Shown here in pieces: positions 21,909-36,300 of a DNA stretch of 64,000 bases. Both the position numbers and the translations under genes were made by a program. The stretch comes from Burhinus oedicnemus (taxonomy: Eukaryota; Chordata; Aves; Charadriiformes; Burhinidae). Under the pieces are notes generated by a model. That model was not told where the DNA came from. It searched no databases and saw only the letters and a program-made list of their open reading frames with translations. The DNA lies in assembly GCA_008921705.1 (NCBI GenBank), contig VFFE01007631.1, positions 780,321 to 844,320 on the forward strand. Reading direction: 5' to 3'. The first letter of the stretch is position 1. Each line of letters starts with the position of its first letter.

Positions 21909-24900
21909 CTGTGTGAGAGGCACGTTGTTAGGGTTAGAGTAGAGCAAGACAAGCATTTGAAAGTGGTCAGTTGCCATTATCGTAGTGCTGTGTTTATAAG
22001 TGGAACCAGTTTCCATGTCTTGCCTTCCTGAGAACAAGAAGGCTGCAGAGATGGCCACAAGGAGTGCAAGAACTGCTCTTATGGGAGTGGTGCTTCAAAG
22101 AGGACTGGCTTTTTAGGAGGTACAGCAATTCCCTCTGGTTTGGCAGGTTTTTAAGACTGCCTCCCACTGATGCTTTGTAGAGGTATGCTGCAGAAGCTGG
22201 ATTCCTTCTGGATTAGCTGTGCATTTATGCCCTTGTGCTGAGTTCCATATTTATATCTTTGGTGCAAAATAACTAATTATGATTAGCTGCTTTATGTATT
22301 TGGAGTTATTGGACATCATATGTGGATATTGGTCTTCTAAGATGTAGCTGAAATGAAGGCAGGGCATAAAAACCGTAAAGTAGGACACTTTTCATAGCGT
22401 GTCTGGAGTTTCCATGTATTGTGCTGTTTACAGCAGTGTGTACTTACAACTTATGAGAAAATGAGAGTTAGAAAATAAAGATATTTCTCTGTGGTGATAT
22501 AGTTTGCAATAATTCCAGCACAGCCAAAGTTCCCTGCAAATAAAGAAGAGGTTGAGTCCTATGAATTTACTACTTTTATTTTAAAATTGCTACTGCAATC
22601 GTTGTAAGTGCTTGGAAAGCCAGATTAGAACATTATTAGAAATTTGTCCCTCGGGGCATGTTGTTTCAGTATTACCAGTGGGAAAGAGGTGGTAGGGAGG
22701 GAAGATTTATACTGAAACAGCAAGGTCGGAAATTTTTTTTTTTAAGTAATACACTACTGAATGTATGACCTGGTGCCCCTTCACTGTCACAAGAAATGAA
22801 TGGCACTCTGCCTAGTGAAGGATTTCTTTAAGTGCCCTCTCACCTCCCTTATTTGTGCACTGGCAGTATTTTTTTGCCTCGAATAATTCTTAAGGCATTA
22901 GGTGTAATACAGTTTCCAGCTGAACGCATTCAAACATGGCAAATATTTATGGATATTCTGGTGAACTGGGATGTATTTTTTGGCTTTTCAGCATTCTCTC
23001 CCCTGGTAGTTTATTGTTGCACGACACCTACAGAGAACTTTCTTCATCTCACTGACAGTCCATACAAAACAAAATTTTCTATCTCTTAGTTTTTAGCTGC
23101 CACAAAGTGAGTTCCCAGCAGTACTTCAGCTGTGAAAGTCCTTAATAAGCTGTACGATTGAAGAGGAAAGCAAGGAAAGACTAGGCTGGGGGGAGGAAAG
23201 GAGGAAGAAGGTGGTGAGACCTGTCCTGTGGTCTCTATGGTTATCTCTTAACTGAGTTTGGTCTTGTAACTATTTTTGACAGTTGACATGATGTTAAATC
23301 TACACAATGGGACACTGCAGTCCTGCAGAGCTAGTGTCATTGCCTGCCCATGGATATGGGGGTGGGCATCTGCCTTCTGGCCCCAAGCAGGTTCTGTTAG
23401 GTGCCTAAGTAAAACCTTTTAAGAGCTATGTGCTGGCTTGTGTTGGACGCTGTGATCCTCATTTCTTGTTTTCCAGTAAAGCAGTGCTTTCCAAGATGAA
23501 AACTTTTCTTGGCACACTCTTTTGGTTTAAATCTATTTCCATGCATTCTCTATAGTTTTATTTCATGAGGGCTGGAAATTCTATTTAAAGAAGTGTTTGA
23601 TTACTTTGCTCATTTAGTTTACTGAATCTGCAGCCCTGGTCTAGGTGCTACACAGAAAGAGCTATGCTCCTTTCAGGTTATTTCAAATCTTCAATATACG
23701 AGGAAGTGTTTTTGCATGGCCTTTCCTTTGAAAAGGTGACCTTCTTGATGGTAGAACAGGCCAGCACCCCAGAAATCTCAAAACAGATGCAGACTGGCTG
23801 GGATAGCTCTGGGGTTTCTTTTTCCTCTCTCTCCTCAGTGAAAATGTTTGCCAGTTTTAATTATGAGCTCTGGATGTGCATCTTGAGATTTGCAGCATCT
23901 GGAGCGTGGTGCAATGACTTCTGTTCTGTGTGAGGCATGCAAATAAGTAGCAGCTTGAACTTGTTCTCTATTCCTAATGGTATCTGTGCCACTTCTGCAC
24001 GTACACTGCCTCATCAGCCCATACAAATATGTGCCTCCTTGTCTCAGTGTGACAGACATGTTTTCAGACTCTCTTAGCTTTTAAGGCAGAGGGATGGATT
24101 CTCTTAGGGGCAAACTTTACATGGCTTCAGTGGCTGACTTCTTGAATTAAATCAATATGCTCTAATTGGATAAACCCAAAGGAGTAAAGCAGCTACATAC
24201 GACAGGGAAGAGAAGATTGGAGCTGAAATGGTTTGCTTATTGCTAACATCCATGGATGATGTTCTTCATAGTACCAAGTTTTCACTCCCACTTCCCCATC
24301 CCGTCCATCACTTCATACATTGCTGAGGATAGCTCTCTAAATGGAACAGCTGTGCCATCTGCCTCCAATATTATTTCAGTCCTCACTGTTTTGGGATAAA
24401 TTTCATAAAGTGTATTGCACATACAAACATTTAATTGAACAAATGGGAAGCCTCTCCAGTTAAGAAAGCTTTGCAAATGACAAGTAGTGTCCAATTTCCA
24501 TTCTAATGGTTACTCCGGGGCTTTAAAATATGTGTGAATTCATCTAGCAGGGGTTGATGGTATATTTGAGGCAGATGGCTTGGTTCTGCAATGAAGAAAT
24601 GTAAGTGGCTTTTACTATAAATCTTATTTTTTTTTGGCAAAGCGTTGACATAATAAAGATGTGAGTATTACTGAGAGTGCTCTTTAATAATTATACTACC
24701 TTATGTTTTCCCTCAAGAATATGGTTAACTGACTAGAAAAATCTATTCTGAATTTTTATGTGTAACTATAACAAACAGTTTAGAAACACCCCTTTCTCCC
24801 TCTAGTAAAAAGACTGAAGAGTGGGCAGGTTATTAAGCAAAAAGGCAAACACCAGTCCTTAGAGAAACATTGCAACTCCTGGAAGGGTGTTGGACCTCTT

Positions 24901-27229
24901 GAGAAATGCAGCTCAACCACACGCAATGTCCTTGTCTATCAGAGGACCTTAAGACTAAGTGTAGACCTAACTCGCCCTATAGATTCTCAAATTTTTAAGG
25001 CAGTTAGGAAGTGGGAAATTGGAAGATTTTCTTAAAGCTATGCTGGTGACTTTTGCTCAAAGCTTCATTGCCTTATACATCTTTATGCTCATGAAAGCAC
25101 AGCTGTGAAGCAGAGTGTTGACTGAGAGCCATTAAGACAGAGTGGGCAAAGAGGCAAGTGTTACTGAATGCACCGGAGATGATTGTGCCTACGGGACAAG
25201 TAAGGTGGGAGAGTCTTAAGAATTTTGATAGTGCTTGTCTGAATTTCCATTCAACCAATGCATGGAAGTAGGATGTCTAACATAGGTTTAGCTGTTGTCT
25301 ATGACTTTGAGACACTTACGATATCTTACTAGTGGAATAAAACACAAGTAAGTATAAATTTGTCACTGCGCTTTACCTGCACAAAGAGGACAGATCTTGC
25401 TGGCAGAAGCAGTAAGGATGGACAGCCCAGATCTGCAAACTGAGAGTGTCTGCTTGTTTGCCACAAATTTGGTCAAAGCTGCATTGTCATCATGCCTTTC
25501 TTCTCAAGGTTTACTGAGCTATACTCTTTCCCTGATGCTTTCCCTCCACAATATACTCTTACAATTTTGTTTCTTTCTACCTCAGGATTTGGATCTATGG
25601 ACGGTTTTTGTGGATTCTGGTGTTCTTAGGACTGTAAAGATGTTACCATGTTAGTCTTCTGAGCTCTCTAGTTGGAAACTTGTGAACAACTGAGCTCTGG
25701 AGCTCATTTTTTAGTCTATTATAAAAATAAAGTTGAAGAGGAATAGAAGACTAAATGTACTGCCTACCTTGGGGACTCGCTCTTGACATTAAATACAAGG
25801 AGACTTGAATTAAATCCTAAAAGTTGCAATAACTGTTAAAAAAGCCACAACAATTCATCTCCCTCCCCCAAAAAATAATTAAAAAAAAAAAGAGTAATCT
25901 GATATAAAGTCTGGGCTTATGCACTTGAATTTATATACTTCTGAATACTTGCATATGTCTTAAGTTTTAAAATATGCTTGTCAGAACTCATTTTATAAGA
26001 ACAGACTTGATTATTGAGTCTTAAAATGGCATTTTTTTTGTTGTTACTTGGGACAAGTTTTACTAGAAAAAGGACAGACATGATGGAAACCTTGACAGAC
26101 TCTAACTATGGTAGTGTTGGCAGGCACCAACCTAGTGTTCATAACCCTTCTCAGTAATTCTCACTCTAACTGTAATAAGCAAGTATTGACTTCTGTTGTA
26201 TTCAGCATCAAAATTCATTGACCTGAGAGGTAAATATTGGTGAGAGCAAAGCCAGGGTCAATATAACCCTCAAGAGACTGTTAATCTTCTGTAGACTGAA
26301 AAGGAAGTCAATATTGGTATTATTACATGATTCCAGTGTAAAAAATTCTATTATATGCACATATAAAGGAAAAGAGAAAAAAGCTACCAAAAATGTAATG
26401 TAGCTATTTCGTTGAGCCCTGTGTGTAGCACTTAAGTCGTAAAAGTTGATTATTTTTATAAAAATATCCTGAAAGTAATTTTTCTTGTGATGCAGTCTGG
26501 GTTTGGACCAAAAGCAGAGGAAGGCTGTGAGATCCGATGAGAAGGAAATGGCACTGCCCAAATATTGTTTTTCCACCTGGTGGGCATAACCCTGCCAAGT
26601 GCTAAATGTTGTCGTCTTAATGCAGCAGACTGTTGAGTTGCTGTTGTTGCTCATATCAGAATAACTAAGCACTTGCTGCTTCCCAAGCTCAAGGGCTGCA
26701 GTGCTCACAGCAAAGCAGGATCCTACCTTAAATGTAGCTGGTAAGCTGGTCTGTGCAGTGTCTCCTGGTCAGTCTTCCTGAACAGTTACCTGAATTTTAA
26801 TTGAATCCCAGTTTTGAACAGTGCATGTTCTGTGTGTCACCTTTCTCCCTGCTTGTCCTTCCCAAGGCCTCTGCTCAGTTCTACACTGATTGCTCTTTGT
26901 CTCAGTTTGGGTAGAAATCTTAGAAACTAGCTTACTTTATGAATGTTGCATAGTTCTGAATGCAATGCCTTTTGAAAACAGTGATGGGCTTTTGGAGAAT
27001 GTGATGCACTTATGTTGGATGGGCTCTTCCGATTTGTGATTTGTACAGTGCAGCTGTAATATAGCACAAAAGAACCACGGGGTCATGGTGATGCTAAATA
27101 ACTGCTTAATTAATGTATGCAAAGTATGTAGCCTTGCCATTGCCATAGAGAGGCTGGTGGTCTGTACGGTGCTTCTGGGCTTCAGAAATGAAAGAAAAGC
27201 CATTTTGAGAGCTTCGTGTAGCATTGTAC

Positions 27230-27379
27230 CTGCTGTACATGTCTGAAATGGGATTTGCCTTTTGATGAAGCATGCTGCTAGCCCCGCTGCTGTGGTTAGT
27301 AAGTTTGGTCACACTCCTTGATGTGCTTTCTGAGGGAATATTTTCAGCTCCTAAACAGCTAGACGAGGATTGCTTTTCA
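27230..27379 (-). other. Weak candidate internal exon (minus strand)
   Basis: On the minus strand the acceptor AATTTTGTTTCCTAG is followed by 150 bases open in one frame, ending at a possible donor, CAGCAG|GTACAA. The reading is Ser-rich and hydrophilic (KQSSSSCLGAENIPSESTS, then SSGASSMLHQKANPISDMY). The exon would be symmetric, phase 2 at both ends. The frame stays open another 40 codons past the donor, to 27106. Several CpGs survive (TCGTCT, AGCGGG, ACACGA, CACCGT). I do not recognise the protein. Of the exon candidates this looks best, but it rests on texture only. Confidence 0.2.
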
Positions 27380-30300
27380 CTAGGAAACAAAATTGGCTGT
27401 TCCTGATTCATGATTTGTTATTCCTCTTGTATGGATATAGCAGCTTAAAGTTTCAGTCATTCACTTAGGGAGTAGAAATAATGTTTTGTGACTTGGGAAC
27501 CTGCTTGAACACATTGGATAATAGGTAGGGAACACTAAGAGCAAACAAGCTTGCAGACAAACCCTAAGGGTGAATTTCCTTCATATAAATTATTCAGTGA
27601 ATAATTTGCAAACCGCAAATACATTGGGAAAGAATGGGTTTGGTTCGTGAATGTCTCACAAAGAAAAAATAGATTTGAAATCACCAGACCATTTACTCAC
27701 AAAAAGTAATTGGACTGACTCTCGTTCTCCCATAGGATAATCTGTAACTTTAAAAACGCATGTGTTTTTAGAGATACATAAAACTCCACTTTTTACAGTT
27801 GGTAACATCTACTTATCTACCTATCAGTCTACACACATATGTTCTGTGATTTCTATTTGCATAAGAATTTTTAATTCAACTCTTAAAATAGGAATATAAC
27901 ACTTAAATGATGTGGATATTGATATTTTACAGGCACTGTTATTCAGAAATATGCATGCATACAACACAAAATATTGTCATCATTGTATAAAATATGTTTT
28001 AAAAAGTGCCTGTTGATAATAAAAAAGGAAATAATCTATTTTCCACTGTTAATCGTCGTTGTAGTTCATCTTCAAATAGAGTTGTGTAGGCATAACATCC
28101 GAGACAGAACGCTTTGAAAAGTCAAATTAGCTTCAAGTTTAGATCTTATTTGATATTATTTCAAGTTTATCATGGTACAGGAATGGAATTAGATCAATAT
28201 AAAACTAATTTAGTATGGTGATGCTGTGGTTCTAGCCATTGTAAGCTTTGGCAGCTCCTCTTGCCCCTTTTATCTCACCCCATGTCTCTAGCTATCTGAT
28301 TTTTCAAGAGATAACTTTTACCTAGAAAAACTTGGTTTATTTGCTCTTTAAATGTTAAACCAGTATTTTTCTGCAATACCTTGCAACCTTCTATGCTATG
28401 TTAAATTCCACAAAATGTGAATCAGACTACCAAGAGGTAGTTTTCCACTATTGTCTAGAAATTAATTTCCTTACCTGAATGTTCAGCTCTAGACTTCAAG
28501 ACAATTTGCCTGTATGGGAGATTATTTTCAACCCAGCCTTCTTATCAGAAGTTGGTTAGAGCTCAGAAAGACAAACAGGCTGTTCTGCCTCTTTAATGCT
28601 GTCCCAAACCAAAGAGCTTCCTAGAATGAAATGTTGCATTTGACATTGAGGAGTGCAAAGAGGGTGCTACTATTTATCTAGATGTATGTTAGAAACAGCT
28701 ATAGATGGTTAGAAAACAAGAAACACTTGAATGTTTTCTGTCCAAAATTACTAGAGCTGAAAAATAGAAACTACATATTTGTGACTAACTTTATTAAACC
28801 TTGAGTTTCAACAAGTCGGTATTTTGTGGAGATTTTGGAGAAGAAGTGATACTTCTGTAAAATGTTCTAATGTTGAATGTTTTTTTTGAGAGGGAGCGGA
28901 TTGCTTGTTTTCATATAGCTCTTTCAAGTAGATTCCTGATGCTCTGTAGTCATGGGATTATGTCCCAAAATGCAAAAAACATGGGTATGCATTGTTTCTA
29001 CTATTGTGGCAGGGTTTCTGCTGTCTGACACCCCTATTTAACAGTAATAACTATAAACTCTGTTACAGTTTTTACAGAACTGGGGCAATTGCTCTTTTCT
29101 GAGTTAAAATTGCTTGTATTTTAGGCAAGGAAAACTTGAGCATAATGGTGATCTGCCGAAACATCCACTTTTAGATCAATCCTACATTACAGAGGTAGAC
29201 ATATTAGTGACAAGAAAATATTTAAAAAGGCTTTTGTACAAAAGCTTCCTAGGCAGGAAACTGTACCCCAAGTGTTTATTGCTAAGTATGCATTTGCATG
29301 TGTCTTTCAGTGCTATAAATTGTGAAATGTATGCCCTGTTAATCTGTCATGAGAATACCAGTTTGTCAAAAATTGATCAGCAGTCCATTATGGATTCATG
29401 CATTTACCTTTCACTGTGGAATGGTAACACAGTTTTGTTTGAAAGATTGTTGCACAATCCAGGTTTCTTTCTTCTTAAATACAAATGAGACTGAGATATG
29501 AATAACCGGGTAAAAGGGAAGAAGTGCTTTTTCTAAAAGCCCTATATTTCAGTGCAAAATGTTCATTTGTCCCAGGAGCTTCTTGCTGGAAATGTTGTTG
29601 CTGTTAGTACTAAATGGATGTTCAATTTCCAGGCTTACAGCAATGGAGCTAAAGAATGTTGCACCAGTATGACAGTGTGAGTCAGACATGCGGCACTGGA
29701 TAAATAAATTCATGTGCTGAGCTCAATGTTAATCAGCTTCTATCCTGTGGATTCTTCAAATTTGCTTTTAAAGTACGTACTATCCATTTTGTGTAAAGAG
29801 CAGATGTGCATTTCCAACATATGGTGTAATCAGAAAAGTCCAGAAGATAGTGGAGTAGATGTTGCCCATATTTTATTAGGGTTTGCAGCGTATTGATAGC
29901 ACATACAGCAACTCTCTCCACTTTTCTGTCTGTTGCTTTGGAATGCCCCATCTCTTTTCTTGCACATTACAGTGAGCAATCTGTAGCAGGTTCATTTTGT
30001 TTCTATTTGTCAGAGACTCTGTTCCTTCCAGTTTTCGCCTTCTCATGTTCTTCGTGACTGTAATTCAGAAGCTGTAGATATCTCCACACCTGTCTCCTAT
30101 CCCTTGTTTTAAATTTTGAAACAGCGTAAGGTCTTTCTTTCCTTGTGTGAAAGCCAGAAATAGCTTTATTCTGTTAAGGTTGCTTGGAAGGATTGTCTTT
30201 CCTCACTGCTGTGTTTGCTTTAGGGACTGAGGGCAGGCTGCAGATATTGTTAGTCTCATAAAAGCCCTGTTGTGTGAATTCAGTTTACCCGTACTTTGGT

Positions 30301-33300
30301 GACAGCAGTCAGTACCAAAATTGGTAAGACGTGTTGCTGACATGGTAGGGTGTGTTTATAGTGTGTGTTAAATCTAGGTCTAGATCCTTTGGCCATATCA
30401 AGCATCCTGGTCTGCCTACAGAAGCTGCAACCTCAGGCTAAAATGTTAGCCAAGTTTTTATTTTTTTAGGTTATCCACATCAAGAAGCTGTTTGGGCTTT
30501 TGCTCCTTGGTATGCTGTCTTTGCGGCTTCCTCCTGTGCACTGTCTGCCCTGGACATGGAGAAAAGCAGTGCAAGTTTGTGTGCATCCTGAGACAACATT
30601 CACCTGGGTACCCCTTCCTTCTCCTGATCCAAGATCTTGGAATAAGGCTTAAGAAGTCCTTATTAAGACCTTGGGGTTGGAGAAGGGTTTCATTGCAGAA
30701 CTCCCTCATTCTGCAACAAAATGAAGTGGGAAAAGTCAGAAAAAGCTTGATTAAGGTTGAAAAGTAATCCTTATTTCTGTAGCCTTTTGATTCTACTTTG
30801 TACCTGTTCTTCACAGATACTAAGAACTCCAAATACTGTTGGCAAATGATGTAACTTCTAATGCTGTCTGACCAGAAAGCTTCTGAACAATGAGCCAGTA
30901 ACACATGGAAACACTGAGTAAAAAGATTCTTTCCACAGCCTCACATGTGGGCATTGCCAAATGATGGGGTTAAATGGAAATCACTGGCAGCTGCATGCAG
31001 AGCTGTTTCCTCACCATAAAGCTATGGACAGAGTTCCCAGAGGAGAGCAGAATTTGGCAGGGCTTAAGATCATCTTGCTGACTTCCACTTGGAAGGTGGA
31101 TCTGGTTGGGCTTCTCCACCCCTCTTCTATTTTGTTCCCGTTTGCCTCAGTGTATTAAGCTGAGGGGACCAGAAAATTGAAGAATCATGACTCATTGCTC
31201 TCTTGGTGTAACTGTAGGAGGTAAAGGAGGTAAGACCCCCTGCAAAGTGGCTTCTGCAATGTCTGTGCACTGCTGTTCATGCTCTGTGTGCTTCTGCACT
31301 CAAGTCTTGCAAGTAGCTAACTAGTTGTGACTGACTGAAGAACAACTAGAAGAGTAACTCAGGGACAAGTGCTGGTAACTGAACTCCTACCCCTGGGGCT
31401 TCTGCTTATTCAAGGTTGGAAAGGGAGGAGACTCCAGGATCTTGTGCCTCCTTGCCACATGCTTGTGCATTGTCTCTGAAACACTGAAAAGGGAATTCTG
31501 AGCCCTTGTCCAAAACATGTTTTCCCTCCTGTCCATTACCTGGGTACTGCTATTACATCTGTATCAATTTTCACCTCTTCTTTGTAAACACCCTTTTTAT
31601 CGTAGGACATTTCTTCCTGTCTCATCTTATAGATGTGTGGTGGGAACCAACTGGCCTTTTGTTCTCTGTAGATGGAAGGAATATGACACCAATGTACTTC
31701 TCTGGTTTGTTACCAAAATTAACATCTTTCCTTCTCTGTCTCTCCCACAGTGCTAGCAGAGTGATGGGAGTGATTTGCCTTGGGTCTTTAAATCTGCAGC
31801 AGAGGCATCAGGCAGAAGTATATAACTAGATGTTCTGCAGTGGCACAAAGCTGAGAGAAAAGCTTCAAGGGTAATGTTCTGTCCTTAATCTAATAATGTT
31901 CCTTGTTCAGTATTAGTAGAAAATGACTCTTTCTGCATTCCTTCATATTGCTACATAATAAACAACAGCATAATACTGAAAATATGAAGTAATTTAATAA
32001 GTTCAGGCTTTGTTACAGATAATGGATAACTATGCACAGGAGTATAGTAAATCTTGAATGACAGTTTTATTTGATTACCAAGCCTGAATGCAATGTTCCA
32101 CAGCACTGTTTTACCGTAATGCTGTGTCATGCTGTAGGAAGTCTGATTACCCTCAGATCTGATTGAGGAGTTCTACATCTGTGGCCTCTTGTCTCATCAA
32201 ATCTGACAGACTGTGCTTGGTCAATGCCTGGGTGGAAGACCTCTGGAGAAGATTTATGTTTGGTAGGAAGAAGTCCTGGTAACTTAAACCTGTCATTTCC
32301 CATCTAGTCCAAACTGAACCGAAGTGTCTGAGGTAGTGCTAAGTATGTTAAGGTTTGATGGAGTTTCCACTTTCAGATGGTATGTACTGCTGAGACTCTG
32401 GTCAAATATTGAGTCTTTAAAATAGATTCTGTGGTTTCACTTAATTTTGGGTTTTTTGCTAAAGTAAGGTTTTCATCGGGTATTATCACGTTGTCCCATG
32501 GCTGCATTTTAGTGATCAGTGAAATGTTTTCTAATGGAGTATAAAGATGGCAAAGAGCTTTGCTGTATTACACGTATTAAATCTTCCTGTTAGAAAATCA
32601 CAATGATTAAAGGAAATAGGAGGAGATCCTTTTTTATCAGACACTTCCAGGCAGATGGAATATGGTTCTTCCTTCCCCTGTGCCCATTTTTCCATTCAGC
32701 CTCTTACCACTGTGCTACTTTGGCAGGGTGACTTTGAGCAAAACAAGAAAAGACATTTGCCAGTTTTCTAATGAAGCACTGACACTGTCCTTTAATACTG
32801 CCCTGAGAGAAGTCATGGTATTTTGCTCTTGCTTGATAGGAGGCAGCCAAATGTTGTGACATTTTGTGATGTGCAGGAGCTGGGAATGAGGTTTTGTCCT
32901 TAGGCACTAAATTAGTTAACTGTTAGATTTGTTTCGTATCCAATAAAGTTGACTCCTGGTTTACTGAACACCCAAGTCTCATGCTTCTAGGTTGTTTTAT
33001 TCCTCACAGGCACACCCTGTCGGTGTGGAAGGGGTTGCACTTCAGGCATTTTGCAGTTTTCTTTATGACAAATGTGGAGGTTGCCAATTTTAACAAAGAT
33101 TGTGTTGTACTTTGTTACTTTGTCAGCTTTGTGCACAATTTGCTGGTTTCAATTTTACAGGTTTAGTAAACTGTTTTTTCAATTCCTATATTTCCACATA
33201 ACTTTAAGGAAGTAAAATATTAAGTGGATTTCAAATGATGGTTTTTTCCTTGTTGTACCTCTTTGAGAGATCCCGGGAGAGGAGGAACAGGAGCTAATTC

Positions 33301-36300
33301 TCAATGAAAAGATAAATTGCTCGGATTTATTAAGCTAAAGATTGGAGAGAGATCTAGCTCTGTATTGCTCCTGTGCTGGACACCACAAGGACAAAGGGCT
33401 TGCTCTTTACTAGAGACAGATTTGAGGCTGTAGAGCTCACTTGGATATGCTTCTAATATCACTGTTAAGTCATAAGACTGCAGTAAGCAGCATTGCATCA
33501 GCATCAAGACTTTCAAAGTGTGCTGGAAGTGGTCAAAGTAGGAGCTTCTCAAAATGCTAATCAGTGGCAATAATTTATTTTGACTTTCAAAAGGTTTTTG
33601 TTATGCACATTCATGAAAGACCGCTGAGGATTCTTGGGTAAAGAGTGAGAGGAGGAGCTGTTTGAGAGAGGGAACAAAGGCTGATAATAAATAGCTAATT
33701 CTCAGTGTGGAGGGAGGTTAATAGTGGGGCAGGCCAGCGAAGAACTTGAAAGGAGTGCCAGAAGAGTGAGGGAGATCAGAGAAGCTGTTTTAAAGAGTCC
33801 ATCACCTACTCTTTAACATCTTATTCACCACTGAAGCTAACTCAGACATCTAAGGAAACTTCTTTTGTCTCCCTAATTAAGACTGAATTTTAAAAGCAGC
33901 TAAAACTTCTGCAGCTAAACTGAGGTGAAGTAGATGAGCATTGAGGTGTCAGGGTCCTATGAAGGCAGTATAGAGATAACAGTGTGATGAGGGCACTTGT
34001 AAGACAGAGCTCTCACCTCCTCTTAATGCTTGCAAAAAGAATGCAAGTTTGAAGGATTTGGTTTCATGTTCTATAATCCTAGATAAGCACTTAAATAGGG
34101 CAAAATCAGCCAAACTTTTTATTTCTCTTTAAAGTAAACTTCAGACAACCATTGCTCCCCACCATTACATGATGTGTTTTACTAGCTGATTTATTATCAG
34201 TGCATGGAGCAGCCAGTAAGGGGACCAGTAATATGCAGCGTGTGGATACAGAACTTAAATGTGATTGTTGCTCTAAGGAGCTGTAAGCCAACCTGAAAAA
34301 AGGATGAGTGTCACCTTTTTTATCCACTTCTGTGGATTTCTGTAATGTGGCTCTCCTTATACATAATGAGGCTCATTTTTGCAGAATGCCATAGTATTTG
34401 GATTATGTATGTTGTGTGTATGGGGTAAGGAGATAAGCACTGGAATGAAGTAAGGAATAGAACCTGAGTTACTTCTGGTCCCATTAAATTTGAATGATAC
34501 TTCCTTATTAAGTTAAGTATTTGGCCCCAATTCACTTGGCAGAATGAGCCCTGTATACTAAGGCTCTGTGCTGTATATACCTCAATGTCCTTATTTGCAA
34601 CCAGTTATTATAGTACTAGAGCTGAGTAAATAATGCACAATGAATGATTTATCCTCAAAATAGCATCTTGTTTTTCTGATTGTGGAAAATCCACGAGAAA
34701 CTCTTGATTTCCTCTGGTGGTTAGTCAGTAAATATTTTGTATTAATAGATTGAACATAAACCCAGTTCTGTTGGCGTTTATGTGCTGTTTGAATTGGGAA
34801 GATGAGTTGTGTTTAGGGTAAGTCATCTGTATTTTTGTTACATGGGTGGATGTGCATGAAGCTTAAATAATTTTGTACAGTCATCTTGGCACCAAGAAAT
34901 GTATTTAAATATAATGCTTGTTTTTAACAAATAAGCACCTTAAATTCTTTGTTTCAAGCATTTCTGCTAGTGTAACTCGGTGACATAAACATTGGAAAGC
35001 AAATGCAAAAGAGGTCCATGTGGTCAAAGCAAGTCTTCTGCATATTTTCAGACTTAAAGATATAGTATTCAGTCAGATCTTAACTCATCCCTTTTTACTC
35101 AAGGGAGTTGCAGAAGTTATGGCATGTCTGCAAGGTGCTTGGTAATATGCTGCCTCAATTAAAGCATACTTTTGGAATGGCATATTTTTATCTAACCCAT
35201 ATATTTTGGGTCAGAAACTGTGTCCAGAATATAGCCAATTAGAGACTGCCCTGATGATGTAATGGTTTTCCTGTAAAGTGCCATTGGTTGCCTGGGGAGA
35301 AAGTGGGTGGAGGTGACAGAGCACTGCAGATGCTCCTCTCTCTTGCATACATTTCATCACGGCTTTTAATCAACCCTCTCTCTCCCTTTCCTCACAGCAT
35401 CAAACTGGTTTTAGAAAGAGGTGTTAAGCCAGCAAGACAGACCCATTCTTCATTCTTGAGAGGGTGGCAGTGAGCACAGACATCATAATCTCCTGTGCAA
35501 GTGCAGGTAGAATTTCTCTAGCACAGCCAGATTTGCCTATAAATAGTCAATAATGTGAAGGAGGTAGGTCATGGGTAAATCTTGCTCATTTCACTTCAAG
35601 TGATTGAATTTTGCCCACTGAAACAAACTGCATGACTTTTCCAAAGGAGGCAGGATATGGCCCTGAGTGATGGAGGAGCTGCGATATTGCACATGATAAA
35701 AACATCAGCCAGAGAGCCACTAGAGCTATTAAGTGTTGATTTTTACAGGTAGATCTAAAGAGTTAAGTCCTCTGTCTGGGAGCTGTGTAATGGACTTCTT
35801 TTAATCCTTTGTGTGTTGGGTGTATAAGGTGAATGTGTAACATGCACAAACAGTAGCTAGCACTTGTACAGAGGTAAGATGGCAGGCTTTTATTCATTTA
35901 AGTCCGTCCATCCTTATGCAAGTGGGTGACATTCCATGGAGAGAAAACTTCTGAGATATTCAGCTAATACTATACTTAAAATTAAGCAATAGACTGAGTT
36001 TTAGCTTCATTTTTAAATTTCCTTATGACTGTAGCTTCAAGTCACCTCTCTTCTGTTATTTTCCCTTATTTTTCTAGTTTGGTTGTATATAGATACAGTA
36101 TCTTATGCTAGAATGCCTGAGATGAGACTGCTAAGACCATCTGATCTGTGTTATAGAGAGCTGACACACATCAGAATACTAAGTTGCATCTTTTTTGGTG
36201 CCAGTAATCTACACAACCAAACAGCCTGCAACTGCATTAAATTGCTATGATTTTTGACAGAAGAGACCTTGTTTGCATAAATCCCTTGAATACTGATGGG

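Noticed and set aside
32936..32960. AATAAAGTTGACTCC as a retroviral LTR polyadenylation region
   Set aside because: No paired LTR, primer binding site, polypurine tract or retroviral reading frame was found around it.
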